From Phreatobacter oligotrophus (GTDB lineage: Bacteria > Pseudomonadota > Alphaproteobacteria > Rhizobiales > Phreatobacteraceae), in the NCBI RefSeq assembly GCF_003046185.1, contig NZ_PZZL01000005.1, forward strand, positions 372,001 to 436,000: 64,000 bases of DNA. Reading direction: 5' to 3'. A program made the position numbers and the translations under genes. Every line of letters starts with the position of its first letter. The stretch's first letter is position 1. The notes under the pieces are model-generated. The model was not told the DNA's origin and did no database searches. It saw nothing but the letters and a program-made list of their open reading frames with translations. This document shows, one piece after another, positions 16,785 through 24,883 of this stretch.

Positions 16785-17564
16785 TCAGGAGCCGCGAAGG
16801 CCGATGCGCTGGCCGCCGTCGACGGTGACCGTCGTGCCGGTCATGAAGGCGCCCGCGTTCGACAGGAGCAGCAGCAGCGCGCCGTCGAGATCTTCCTCGC
16901 GGCCGAAGCGGCCGACCGGGATCTCGCGCGTCATCTCCGCGCCCTTGCCGCTGGTGAGGTAGTCGCGGTTGATGTCGGTGACGACATAGCCGGGGGCGAT
17001 GGCGTTCACGCGGATGTTCTTGAAGGCCCATTCGATCGCCAGCGCCTGGGTCATCTGGATGACGGCGGCCTTGGACACGGCATAGGAGGCGTTGCCCTTG
17101 CCGACGCCATAGCCGAGGATCGAGGCGATGTTGACGATGGCGCCGGGCTTGCCCGCCTTGAGGAGGCGCTGGGCGGCCTCGCGCGCCGTGTAGAAGACGC
17201 CGTCGAGATTGGTCGCCATGGTCTTGCGCCAGTCCTCGTCAGAAATCTCGACGGCCCGTCCCGGCACGGCGATGCCGGCATTGGCCACGACGGCATCGAC
17301 CGTTCCGAAGGCCTTCTCCGCCGCGTCGAAGGCGGCCTTGATGGACGCGCTGTCGGTGACATCGCCTGACACCGCGATGGCCCGTCCGCCGGCCTTGCGG
17401 ATCGCCTCGGCCACGGCCTCGACCTTCTCGGCCCGTCGCGCGACCGCCGCCACGGCGGCGCCATGCTCGGCCAGCGCCATGCAGAACCGGGCGCCGAGGC
17501 CGGTGCCGGCTCCGGTCACCAGCGCCACGCGGCCGGTCATGTCCAGGATGTTCTTCGGCGCCAT
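16785..17564 (-). CDS. Short-chain dehydrogenase/reductase (SDR)
   Basis: A 259-residue classical SDR. The cofactor site T-G-A-G-T-G-L-G is at 18-25, the NAG motif (VVANAGI) near 95, and the catalytic Ser...Tyr-x3-Lys is NIAS...YAVSK. The C-terminal TVDGG segment is typical of FabG-like members. Start at ATG 17564 with AGGAG about 8 bases upstream (the frame is open further, but that stretch is non-coding in character). It leads the SDR-NIPSNAP-ThDP enzyme operon, divergent from opgG. Substrate unknown. Confidence 0.9.
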   Translation of the reverse strand: MAPKNILDMTGRVALVTGAGTGLGARFCMALAEHGAAVAAVARRAEKVEAVAEAIRKAGGRAIAVSGDVTDSASIKAAFDAAEKAFGTVDAVVANAGIAVPGRAVEISDEDWRKTMATNLDGVFYTAREAAQRLLKAGKPGAIVNIASILGYGVGKGNASYAVSKAAVIQMTQALAIEWAFKNIRVNAIAPGYVVTDINRDYLTSGKGAEMTREIPVGRFGREEDLDGALLLLLSNAGAFMTGTTVTVDGGQRIGLRGS

Positions 17565-17675
17565 CCGCGCTTCTCCTTCGCTGTCGCCGGCAGACTGGCA
17601 AGGCGCTCCCGGCGCCGCAACCCAGCCGGGCGGAGGACAGCGATGCGCCGCCTGCGTCCGCCCGCTGCGGCAACG

Positions 17676-17686
17676 GTCACTGTGAC
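17676..17686. promoter_or_regulatory. Short palindrome in the SDR/opgG divergent spacer
   Basis: GTCAC-T-GTGAC, a perfect 11-base palindrome, lies in the 202-base spacer between the divergent SDR operon and opgG. It is followed on the + strand by TTGACG (17693-17698). It could be an operator, but such short palindromes also arise by chance. Confidence 0.3.
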
Positions 17687-17766
17687 GGCCCCTTGACGGC
17701 GCGCGCGGGAAGGTCGCATGTCGCCGGGGCTGCCGGTGGCAGCGCGTACCAGGTATCCGAGGCCTC

Positions 17767-19362
17767 ATGCGACTGCCGACCTTCGCCCGCCGCGACGCCC
17801 TGAAGCTTCTCGCCGCAGCCAGCCTCTCCTGGCCCGCCCTCGCCCAGGCGCAGCAGCCCGGCGGCCAGCCGCCCGCGGCACCCGCCTCGCCCCAGCCGCA
17901 GTCGCGCTTCGTCTATGACGACGTCGTCCGCCGCGCCCGCGATCTCGCCGCCCTGCCCTACGAGGCGCCGCGCAACGACCTGCCGGCCTCTCTCACCGGC
18001 ATGAACTTCGACCAGTACCGGGACCTGCGCTTCCGGCCCGACCGCTCGCTGCTGCAGCAGGGCGGTGGCCCGTTCCGGATGCAGATGTTCCACCTCGGCT
18101 TCATCTACCGCACGCCGGTGGTGGTGAACGTCATCCGCGAGGGCATCGCGACGCCGATCCCCTATGCCGCCGCCCTCTTCGACTATGGCCGCAACCGCTT
18201 CGAGCGGCCGCTGCCCGTCGATCTCGGCTTTGCCGGCTTCCGCATCCACCACCCGCTGAACGACCCGCGGGTGCATGACGAGCTCATCTCCTTCCTCGGG
18301 GCGAGCTATTTCCGCTTCCTCGGGCGCGGCCAGAAATATGGCCTCTCGGCCCGCGGCATTGCCGTGAACACGGCAGGCCCCGGCCAGGAGGAATTCCCGG
18401 TCTTCCGCGAATTCTGGGTGGAGACACCCTCGGCCGAGGCGCAGTCCTGCCAGATCTACGCCCTGCTCGACGGCGAGAGCCTGACCGGCGCCTTCCGCTT
18501 CACCGTCTTCCCGGCCCAGGAGACGGTGCTGGACGTCCATTGCACCCTCTTCCCCCGCCGCGCCATCCCGAAGCTGGGCGTGGCGCCGCTGACCTCGATG
18601 TTCTTCTACGCCGAGAACGATCGCCGCTTCTTCGACGACTACCGCCCCGAACTGCACGATTCCGACGGCCTGCTGATCCATTCCGACACCGGCGAATGGC
18701 TGTGGCGCCCCCTGCGCAACCCGCGCCAGGTCGAGGTGTCGCAATTCGCCGACCGGCAGGTCCGCGGCTTCGGCCTGATGCAGCGCGACCGCATCTTCGA
18801 GCACTACCAGGACCTCGACCTGAACTACGAGCTGCGGCCGAGCTACTGGGTGGAGCCACGCGAGGGCTTCGCCGATGGCCGGGTCGAGCTGGTCGAGATC
18901 CCGACCACCGACGAGACCAACGACAACATCGTCGCCTACTGGGTGCCGAACCGCGCCGTCGACCAGGGGCAGACGCTGACCTTCGCCTATCGCGTCGTCT
19001 CGACCATGACGGAGGGCCGGCTGCATCCCGGCGGCTTTGCGCTCAACACGTTCCGCACCAAGCCGATCGCCCTCGGCTCCGGCGAGCAGGCGCCCTCCAA
19101 TGCCACCCGCTTCATCGTCGATTTCGTCGGTGGCGACCTCGAATATCACCTGAACCATCCGGACACGGTGCAGGTCGTGCCCTCGGCGACCAATGCCCGC
19201 ATCACCCGGACCTTCCTGATACCGAACCCGCAGACCCGCGGTTTCCGCGCCGGCATCGACGTGGTGGGCGAGGCCGGCCAGACCGCCGACCTGCGCGCCT
19301 TCCTGCGCACCGGCACCAAGGCCCTCACCGAGACCTGGACCTTCCCGTGGAAGGTCGAGTGA
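17767..19362 (+). CDS. opgG: Glucan biosynthesis protein G/D (OpgG/OpgD family)
   Basis: Periplasmic protein needed for osmoregulated periplasmic glucan backbone structure, acting after OpgH. 531 residues, usual family length. The N-terminus MRLPTFARRDALKLLAAASLS carries a twin-arginine-like motif (R-R-D-A-L-K-L) before the hydrophobic core, so export may be by Tat as known for OpgD. The mature part starts FVYDDVVRRARDLAALPYE and contains GMNFDQYRDLRFRP, both family hallmarks, and ends with the immunoglobulin-like C-domain (TETWTFPWKVE). It lies alone, 11 kb from opgH, unlike the opgGH operon of enterobacteria. OpgD is the alternative name. Confidence 0.92.
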   Translation: MRLPTFARRDALKLLAAASLSWPALAQAQQPGGQPPAAPASPQPQSRFVYDDVVRRARDLAALPYEAPRNDLPASLTGMNFDQYRDLRFRPDRSLLQQGGGPFRMQMFHLGFIYRTPVVVNVIREGIATPIPYAAALFDYGRNRFERPLPVDLGFAGFRIHHPLNDPRVHDELISFLGASYFRFLGRGQKYGLSARGIAVNTAGPGQEEFPVFREFWVETPSAEAQSCQIYALLDGESLTGAFRFTVFPAQETVLDVHCTLFPRRAIPKLGVAPLTSMFFYAENDRRFFDDYRPELHDSDGLLIHSDTGEWLWRPLRNPRQVEVSQFADRQVRGFGLMQRDRIFEHYQDLDLNYELRPSYWVEPREGFADGRVELVEIPTTDETNDNIVAYWVPNRAVDQGQTLTFAYRVVSTMTEGRLHPGGFALNTFRTKPIALGSGEQAPSNATRFIVDFVGGDLEYHLNHPDTVQVVPSATNARITRTFLIPNPQTRGFRAGIDVVGEAGQTADLRAFLRTGTKALTETWTFPWKVE

Positions 19363-19379
19363 CCGCCTGACGACGCAGA

Positions 19380-19404
19380 AGCGCCCGGCACAAGGCCGGG
19401 CGCT
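19380..19404. terminator. Hairpin terminator after opgG
   Basis: Perfect 10-bp stem AGCGCCCGGC / GCCGGGCGCT with a 5-base loop, 17 bases after the opgG stop and between converging genes. No T tract follows, so its termination strength is uncertain. Confidence 0.6.
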
Positions 19405-19450
19405 GCGGTCCGATCGGGAGGGACGGGCCGATCAGCCCGCGGGTCGTGGG

Positions 19451-19804
19451 TTACTCGATGACCTGGACGATGCGGCGGTCGGACGGGTTCACCAGGTAGA
19501 GATTGTCGCCGACCACGACGTAGCGGTACTGCGTGATGCCGACCTCGGCCGGGAACGTCCGCAGCTCGACGGCCTCGGGGAGCACAGCGCCACGCGAGAC
19601 GACGACGCCGTTCGGGAGAACCGTGGCGCGCGGACGCTCGGCCTGCCAGTAGGTGCGGACGGCGCGCTGCTGTTCGACCGAGACGCCGACGCTGCCGGTG
19701 ACGGAGGTCGGGTCGGGCACGCGCGTCGGGGATTCGCCCGCCTGGGCGAAGGCGGAAGTGCTGGCGGCAAGCGCGATGGCCGAAGCCATGAGGATGGTCT
19801 TCAT
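19451..19804 (-). CDS. DUF1236 domain-containing periplasmic protein
   Basis: A 117-residue protein with a Sec signal peptide (KTILMASAIALAASTSAFA, residues 2-20). The mature region ends in VGITQYRYVVVGDNLYLVNPSDRRIVQVIE, the DUF1236 signature common in Rhizobiales, where the domain often occurs in one or more copies; here there is one. Function unknown; probably a periplasmic or envelope stress-related protein. It lies alone, with a 10-bp hairpin just downstream. Confidence 0.88.
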   Translation of the reverse strand: MKTILMASAIALAASTSAFAQAGESPTRVPDPTSVTGSVGVSVEQQRAVRTYWQAERPRATVLPNGVVVSRGAVLPEAVELRTFPAEVGITQYRYVVVGDNLYLVNPSDRRIVQVIE

Positions 19805-19900
19805 GGGGGAATCCTTGAATTGTCGCAGTGGGATGGCCGCCGGGTGGGGCCTCGCTGCAACAACGTCAGGAACCTGATCGCGTTCCGCCGTGGACTGTGA

Positions 19901-20632
19901 TCATTCCGTGGCAGCGGTCCGGGCGACCAGCCGCTGGTAGATCTGCCCGCCGATGATGGCGACGAGGATCAGGGCAATGTAGCCGCGCACGAGGTTGCTG
20001 TGCCAGGCGGCCAGCAGGACCCTCTGGTCGGCGGCGGGCGGCAGTCCCGCCGGCATCAACGCGGTTGCCTCGGCGACCATGCGATGGAACCCGTAGCCCG
20101 CCAGCGCCGGCAGGGCGGCGACAACGGCGGCGAGGGCATGGCGGGCGCGACGCGCCCAGTCCTGCCGCCGCAGCGTGATCCACAAGCCGAGGCACCCATG
20201 CAGCCAGCCCGGCGCGAGCAGCGCGAGCTGCCAGCCCTCCGCGCCCGACACCGCGAGATTGGCGACGGTGCGGCCATAGGATTGCGGGATGTCGAAGAGG
20301 ACCTGTGTCATGCGCGTCGCCATGACATGGCCGATGAGCAGCAGCGGCAGCGTCAGGCCCGAGGCGAGGCGGACCACCTCGATCAGCGGCAGCCGCCAGT
20401 GGCGGCGAAGGGCGAGCGTGCGCAGCGCCAGCAGGAAGTGAACCGCCGCGGCGCCGTAAAGCACCACGGTGCCCGGCAGGCTGTGCCACACCTTCATGGC
20501 GAGGCGCAGACCCGCCTCGGCATGATCGAGCGAGATGATGCCGAGGCTGTGGTTGATGAGGTGGCTGAGGATATAGGCGAAGAGGACGAGCCCGGAGCCG
20601 AGTCTCAGGCGCCTGATCGCCCCGTCGCTCAC
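19901..20632 (-). CDS. Stand-alone heme-b-like polytopic membrane protein (SdhC/cyclase-anchor type)
   Basis: A 243-residue membrane protein starting at GTG 20632, which overlaps the CobW stop (GTGA). It has about six hydrophobic segments, each with a histidine near one end: [45 protein letters not shown] and AAWHSNLV. The opening [23 protein letters not shown] resembles, from memory, the membrane part fused to adenylate cyclase domains in some rhizobial proteins and the heme-b anchor of succinate dehydrogenase. Here no catalytic domain follows; the frame ends at 19901. Heme binding and electron transfer are inferences from the histidine pattern. Confidence 0.72.
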   Translation of the reverse strand: MSDGAIRRLRLGSGLVLFAYILSHLINHSLGIISLDHAEAGLRLAMKVWHSLPGTVVLYGAAAVHFLLALRTLALRRHWRLPLIEVVRLASGLTLPLLLIGHVMATRMTQVLFDIPQSYGRTVANLAVSGAEGWQLALLAPGWLHGCLGLWITLRRQDWARRARHALAAVVAALPALAGYGFHRMVAEATALMPAGLPPAADQRVLLAAWHSNLVRGYIALILVAIIGGQIYQRLVARTAATE

Positions 20633-21786
20633 GCCGTCACGCCCTCGAAGCCCTTGCGGATCTTGTCGATCGGCAGGTCGCGGCCGATGAAGACGAGGCG
20701 GCTCTCCCGCTTCTCGTCCTCCTTCCAAGCGCGCTGGTGGTCGCCGTCGAGGATCATGTGGACGCCCTGGAAGACGAAGCGTTCGGGGTCGTCCTTGAAG
20801 GCGACGATGCCCTTGCAGCGCAGGATCTTCGGCCCCTCGACCTGGGTCAGGTCCTGGATCCACGGGAAGAACTTGTCGGGGTCGAGCGGCGTGTCGGTGC
20901 GCAGCGACACCGACTGCATGTGCTCGTCGTGATAGTGCTTCAGGCCGCCATGGCTCGGATGGTCGCAATCCGGCCCGCAGGCATGGTCGTGATCGTGGTG
21001 GTGATGGTCGTGCCCATGATCATGGCCATGATCGTGCCCGTGGTCATGATGATGATCATGCCCGTGGTGGCGGTCATGGTGGTGATCATGGTCGTGGTGA
21101 TGATGACCATCGCCGCGGTCGAGGAAGGCCGGCTCGATCTCGAGGATGCGCTCGAGATCGAAGGCGCCGCGGGCCAGCACCGCATCGAGCGGCACGGCGC
21201 ATTTCTGCGTCCGGTGCAGCACCGCATAGGGGTTGATGGCGCGGATGCGGGCCTCCACCTCGCGCAGCTGCGCAGGGGTCACGAGGTCGGTCTTGTTGAG
21301 CAGGATGACGTCGGCGAAGGCGATCTGGTTCTTCGCCTCCGGCGCATCCTTCAGGCGGTCGAGCAGCCACTTGGAATCGGCCACCGTCACCACCGCGTCG
21401 AGGAACGACTTGGCGCCGACCTCCTCGTCGACGAAAAAGGTCTGCGCCACCGGCGCCGGATCGGCGAGGCCGGTCGTCTCGACGATGATCGCGTCGAACT
21501 TGCCCTTGCGCCGCATCAGGCCCTCGATGATGCGGATCAGGTCGCCGCGCACGGTGCAGCAGATGCAGCCGTTGTTCATCTCGAAGACTTCCTCGTCGGC
21601 GCCGACAACGAGGTCATTGTCGATGCCGATCTCGCCGAACTCGTTGACGATGACGGCGAAGCGCTTGCCGTGGTTCTCGCTGAGGATGCGGTTGAGCAGC
21701 GTCGTCTTGCCGGCGCCGAGATAGCCGGTCAGCACGGTGACCGGGATCTTCTGCAGCTGGCTGGTCGTGAGCGAGGCGTCGGTCAT
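20629..21786 (-). CDS. CobW/ZNG1-type G3E GTPase with histidine-rich metal-binding loop
   Basis: A 385-residue metallochaperone GTPase. Walker A is [13 protein letters not shown] (21-33), the metal-binding C-x-C-C motif is G-C-I-C-C (73-77), and the NKxD motif is NKTD. A long insertion of alternating His and Asp (about residues 227-270) followed by [10 protein letters not shown] gives a high-capacity zinc site, before the CobW C-terminal domain. Such proteins deliver zinc to client enzymes under zinc limitation. The gene lies 68 bases after znuA on the same strand, consistent with Zur control, and is coupled to the heme-b-like membrane protein downstream. A cobalamin role is unlikely, as no cob genes are nearby. 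Confidence 0.92.
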   Translation of the reverse strand: MTDASLTTSQLQKIPVTVLTGYLGAGKTTLLNRILSENHGKRFAVIVNEFGEIGIDNDLVVGADEEVFEMNNGCICCTVRGDLIRIIEGLMRRKGKFDAIIVETTGLADPAPVAQTFFVDEEVGAKSFLDAVVTVADSKWLLDRLKDAPEAKNQIAFADVILLNKTDLVTPAQLREVEARIRAINPYAVLHRTQKCAVPLDAVLARGAFDLERILEIEPAFLDRGDGHHHHDHDHHHDRHHGHDHHHDHGHDHGHDHGHDHHHHDHDHACGPDCDHPSHGGLKHYHDEHMQSVSLRTDTPLDPDKFFPWIQDLTQVEGPKILRCKGIVAFKDDPERFVFQGVHMILDGDHQRAWKEDEKRESRLVFIGRDLPIDKIRKGFEGVTA

Positions 21787-21854
21787 GATCGTTCCATCGG
21801 CCGAAAGGGGCTGGCCATCATATAGGCGAGGGTTGGCCTGCGCGGAATGGGCTC

Positions 21855-22778
21855 TCAGCCCTGCACCAGGGCACCGGCGATCTGGCCGGCATTGTGCCGC
21901 ATCATCGCGGCATAGGTGGCGGCGGGACCATCGGCCGGGGACAGGGCGTCGGAATAGAGCTTGCCGCCGATCCGGGCGCCGGTTTCCGCGGCAATGCGCT
22001 GGATGGCGCGGGGATCGGAGATGTTCTCCATGAACAGCGCCCGCACCTTGCGGTCGCGGATCTGGCGGATCACCGCGCCGATCTCGCGCGGCGAGGGCTC
22101 TGCCTCCGACGAGACGCCGCGCAGGGCGAGGAAGTCGACCTCATAGGCCCGGGCGAAATAGGCGAAGGCGTCATGGGTGGTGAGGATGCGGCGCTGGTCG
22201 CGCGGCACGGCGCCGATGCGGGCGCGGATCTCCTTGTCCAGCACATCCAGTTCGGCGGTGTAGGCCTGGGCCCGTGCCGCATAGGCACCGGCATTGGCGG
22301 CGTCGGCCGCCGCGAGGCCGTCGGCAATCGCCTTCACGTAGAGCTTCGCATTGGCGACGTCCTGCCAGGCGTGGGGGTCGTTCGCGCCATGCGAATGGCC
22401 ATGGCCGTGACCATGGCTGTGCCCACCCTCGGCCTTGAGCGGGGTCACGCCGGAACTCACGGTGACCTGCTGCGCCCGGCTGCCGGAGGAGCGGACGAGG
22501 CGGGTCATCCAGCCCTCGAAGCCGAGCCCGTTGGCGAAGATCACCCGCGCTGCGGCAAGGGCGCGGGCATCGGCCGGCGTCGGCGAATAGGAATGGGCGT
22601 CGCCGTCGGGGCCGACCAGGCTGGTGACCGCGACACGGTCGCCGCCGACCTGGCGGACGAGATCGCCGAGGATCGAGAAGGTCGCGACCACTGGCAGGGC
22701 GGCTGCCTGCGCGGAGACACGGCTGACAAGGACAGGAGTGGCGAGAAGGGCCGAAACGGCGCTGCGGCGCGTGATCAT
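21855..22778 (-). CDS. znuA: Zinc ABC transporter substrate-binding protein ZnuA
   Basis: Periplasmic zinc-binding protein of the ZnuABC importer, 307 residues. The N-terminus [25 protein letters not shown] has a twin-arginine-like start and a signal-peptide core. Zinc ligands expected in the family are seen as H62 (DAHSYSPTP), H136 (DPHAWQD) and the later TTHDAF. The mobile histidine-rich loop, diagnostic for zinc rather than manganese, is at 120-130 ([11 protein letters not shown]). It follows znuB by 21 bases. A Zur-box-like element inside znuB lies about 150 bases upstream of the start and may drive it separately. Confidence 0.93.
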   Translation of the reverse strand: MITRRSAVSALLATPVLVSRVSAQAAALPVVATFSILGDLVRQVGGDRVAVTSLVGPDGDAHSYSPTPADARALAAARVIFANGLGFEGWMTRLVRSSGSRAQQVTVSSGVTPLKAEGGHSHGHGHGHSHGANDPHAWQDVANAKLYVKAIADGLAAADAANAGAYAARAQAYTAELDVLDKEIRARIGAVPRDQRRILTTHDAFAYFARAYEVDFLALRGVSSEAEPSPREIGAVIRQIRDRKVRALFMENISDPRAIQRIAAETGARIGGKLYSDALSPADGPAATYAAMMRHNAGQIAGALVQG

Positions 22779-22799
22779 GCGGTGGGATCCCCGATGAGG

Positions 22800-23666
22800 T
22801 CAGGCCGCGCGGTGCCGGGCCGGCCAGTAGGTCGGCACGAGGCCGCCCCGCGGGCCGAAGACCAGCGACACCAGGTAGATCACCCCCGCCATGAGGACGA
22901 TCGACGGGCCCGACGGCAGAGACATGTTATAAGATAACGTTAGCCCTGCATAGCCCGCAACGATGCCGAACCCGACCGCCATGGCGACGAGGCTGGTCAC
23001 GTCGCGCGCCCAGAACCGGGCGGCAATCGCCGGCAGCATCATCAGGCCCACGGCCAGCAGCGTTCCAAGGGCGTGGAACCCCGCGACGAGATTGAGGACC
23101 ACCAGCGCCAGGAACACGAGATGGGCCGGCGCGCCCGATCGCGACACCGACCGGAGGAAGCCGGGATCGACGCAGTCGAGGACGAGGGGCCGCCAGAGCA
23201 GGGCCAGGGCGAACAGCGTCACCGTGGTGATGAGGGCGACGAGGATGAGCGTTGGGTCGTCGAGCGCCAGCACGGAGCCGAAGAGCACGCGGAAGAGATC
23301 CACGTTGGAGCCGCGCAGCGAGACGATGGTGACGCCGAGGGCGAGCGACATCAGGTAGAAGGCGGCGAGCGAGGCATCCTCCTTCAGCGCCGTGAAGCGG
23401 GCGACGAGGCCGGCGGTGAGCGCCACGGCAAAGCCCGCGGCGATGCCCCCGAGCGTCATCGGCACCAGGGCGAGGCCGAAGAGGAGATAGCCGGCTGCAG
23501 CGCCCGGCAGGATCGCATGGGCCATGGCGTCGCCCATCAGCGACATGCGTCGCAGCATGAGGAACACGCCGACCGGGGCGCCGCCGAGTGACAGGGCCAC
23601 GGCGCCGACCAGCGCACGGCGCATGAACTCGAATTCGACGAAGGGGCCGATCAGGAGGTCGTACAT
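22800..23666 (-). CDS. znuB: Zinc ABC transporter permease ZnuB
   Basis: A 288-residue ABC-3 family permease with eight or nine hydrophobic segments; GVFLMLRRMSLMGDAMAHAILPG (32-54) is the family's conserved N-terminal part. It lies 8 bases after znuC and 21 before znuA. Residues about 236-248 (YAGLTLSYNMSL) are written with codons unlike the rest of the gene (TAT GCA GGG CTA ACG TTA TCT TAT AAC). The reason is apparently that the DNA holds a Zur-box-like palindrome; see the separate entry at 22926. Confidence 0.92.
   Translation of the reverse strand: MYDLLIGPFVEFEFMRRALVGAVALSLGGAPVGVFLMLRRMSLMGDAMAHAILPGAAAGYLLFGLALVPMTLGGIAAGFAVALTAGLVARFTALKEDASLAAFYLMSLALGVTIVSLRGSNVDLFRVLFGSVLALDDPTLILVALITTVTLFALALLWRPLVLDCVDPGFLRSVSRSGAPAHLVFLALVVLNLVAGFHALGTLLAVGLMMLPAIAARFWARDVTSLVAMAVGFGIVAGYAGLTLSYNMSLPSGPSIVLMAGVIYLVSLVFGPRGGLVPTYWPARHRAA
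22926..22960 (-). promoter_or_regulatory. Zur-box-like palindrome and putative internal promoter for znuA, inside znuB
   Basis: On the - strand GTTAT-CTT-ATAAC (22938-22926) has perfect 5-bp arms and closely resembles alphaproteobacterial Zur boxes of the TGTTATAATATAACA type (consensus recalled, not searched). A -35-like TTGCGG (22960-22955) is 17 bases upstream of TTATCT (22937-22932), so the box overlaps the -10 region. The znuA start is about 150 bases downstream. The codons spanning it include TTA, CTA and TCT, rare in this GC-rich window. Confidence 0.6.
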
Positions 23667-23674
23667 GGGACCCG

Positions 23675-24412
23675 TCAGGCCGCTTCGGTGCAGATGTCGG
23701 CGTGGTCGTCGAAGGCTTCCGTCATCCGCCGCGCCGCCAGCATGTTCTCGGGCGTCAGCACATCGGCGGTGTGGCCCCAGGCGATGGCGCGCCGTGCCAG
23801 GAGAAGCGAGCGCGGGAAGGCCTGCCGCACCGTCTCCATGTCATGGAGCACGGCGACGACGGTGCGCTGCTCGGCGTTCCAACGACGGACGAGGTCGAGC
23901 AGGTCGGCGCAGGTCCGCGCATCGATGGCGGTGAAGGGCTCGTCGAGCAGGATGACGCGGGCATCCTGCACCAGCAGGCGGGCGAAGAGCATGCGCTGCA
24001 TCTGGCCGCCCGACAGCGTGCCGATGGCGCGCCGCTCGAAACCGGTGAGGCCGACCGCCGCAAGCGCGTCGCCGACGGCCTGCCGGTCCGCCCGCGACAG
24101 GCCGCCGAACAAGCCGGTGCGGCGCCACAGGCCCATGGCGACCAGTTCGAACACGGTGATGGGAAAGCTGCGGTCGAGTTCTGCCGCCTGCGGCAGGTAG
24201 GCGATGTCGTGGCGGCCGAGGCGCGGCAGTTCCACCGTGCCGCCGAGCGGCGCGATGGCCCCGGCGAGACCCTTCAACAGCGTCGACTTGCCGGCGCCGT
24301 TCGGCCCGACCACGGCGAGCATGTCGCCCTGCTCGATCGTGCCGTCGAGGTGGTGGACCGCCGGGTGGCGGTCATAGCCGAGGGTGAGGTTGCGGATCTG
24401 GATGGCGGACAT
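23675..24412 (-). CDS. znuC: Zinc ABC transporter ATP-binding protein ZnuC
   Basis: A 245-residue ABC ATPase: Walker A GPNGAGKSTLLKGLAG, signature LSGGQMQRMLFARLLV, Walker B RVILLDEPFTAID, and a switch His in VAVLHDMETV. The start is taken at ATG 24412, preceded by GAGG; a GTG four codons upstream (24424) overlaps the stop of the histidine-rich ORF and is an alternative. The acidic/histidine C-terminus (DDHADICTEAA) could touch metal. It forms znuC-znuB-znuA with short spacers, behind a promoter with a Zur-box-like element at 24770. Confidence 0.93.
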   Translation of the reverse strand: MSAIQIRNLTLGYDRHPAVHHLDGTIEQGDMLAVVGPNGAGKSTLLKGLAGAIAPLGGTVELPRLGRHDIAYLPQAAELDRSFPITVFELVAMGLWRRTGLFGGLSRADRQAVGDALAAVGLTGFERRAIGTLSGGQMQRMLFARLLVQDARVILLDEPFTAIDARTCADLLDLVRRWNAEQRTVVAVLHDMETVRQAFPRSLLLARRAIAWGHTADVLTPENMLAARRMTEAFDDHADICTEAA

Positions 24413-24420
24413 CGTCGACC

Positions 24421-24738
24421 TCACGCCATCGCCCAGGCGACGAGCGCCCAGAGCCCGGCGGACAGCCCCACCGCGACGGCGAGGCGTCCGCCGACCGAGA
24501 AGGTCAGGGCCGAGATCACCGGCCTTGCTTCGACGGCAGGCCGGACGATCCGCGCAGGCGCAGCCGTCGCGCCATGGAAATGACCATGATGACCGTGGTC
24601 GTGCGAGTGGTGGTGATGCGCGTGATCGTGATGGCCGTGGTCATGATGGCCGTGATCATGCGCATGGCCGTGCCCCGGCGCGCTGGCCGTGGCCGCGTCC
24701 TGATCCGGTGCCGTGGGAAGGTGAGATGCTGCGGCCAA
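24421..24738 (-). CDS. Histidine-rich single-pass membrane ORF upstream of znuC, non-ATG start
   Basis: The frame holds about 30 residues of alternating His, Gly and Asp, then ARIVRPAVEARPVISALT and a C-terminal hydrophobic helix (GGRLAVAVGLSAGLWALVAWAMA). It ends in a TGA overlapping the GTG upstream of znuC. There is no in-frame ATG downstream of the predicted promoter; the best candidate is TTG 24738 with a weak GGGA upstream, giving 105 residues. In-frame ATGs exist only upstream of the Zur-box-like promoter. It is probably a zinc-binding membrane accessory of ZnuCBA, or a translated leader. The start is a guess. Confidence 0.5.
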   Translation of the reverse strand: MAAASHLPTAPDQDAATASAPGHGHAHDHGHHDHGHHDHAHHHHSHDHGHHGHFHGATAAPARIVRPAVEARPVISALTFSVGGRLAVAVGLSAGLWALVAWAMA

Positions 24739-24769
24739 GTCGGGCGGTCCCGCGTATCGTGAGCTCAAC

Positions 24770-24799
24770 GTTATATAGTATCGGAAGCGGACGGTCCAA
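24770..24799 (-). promoter_or_regulatory. Zinc operon promoter with Zur-box-like half site
   Basis: On the - strand TTGGAC (24799-24794) and TATATA (24777-24772) are 16 bases apart. The overlapping 13-mer GATACTATATAAC (24782-24770) matches the intragenic znuB palindrome at 9 of 13 positions with one perfect half (TATAAC). This is the natural place for Zur to block transcription of the histidine-rich ORF and znuCBA. Confidence 0.6.
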
Positions 24800-24883
24800 C
24801 CCGGGCCGCGGGCGGGCAGGCACCGCAACCTTTTCGGCTCTGGCGCATTGATCGGGAACCCCATCCACGCACCGGAGACGATC

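Noticed and set aside
20955-21118. Tandem repeat or CRISPR-like periodicity in the CobW gene
   Set aside because: The GTGATCATGG-type periodicity on the + strand is the His/Asp-rich loop of the protein; there are no spacers or constant-length repeats.
20629-21786. Cobalamin biosynthesis CobW
   Set aside because: No cobalamin genes nearby; the zinc transporter context and histidine-rich loop favour a zinc chaperone.
24580-24680. Repeat array upstream of znuC
   Set aside because: It is again codon-level repetition of His, Gly and Asp in the histidine-rich ORF.
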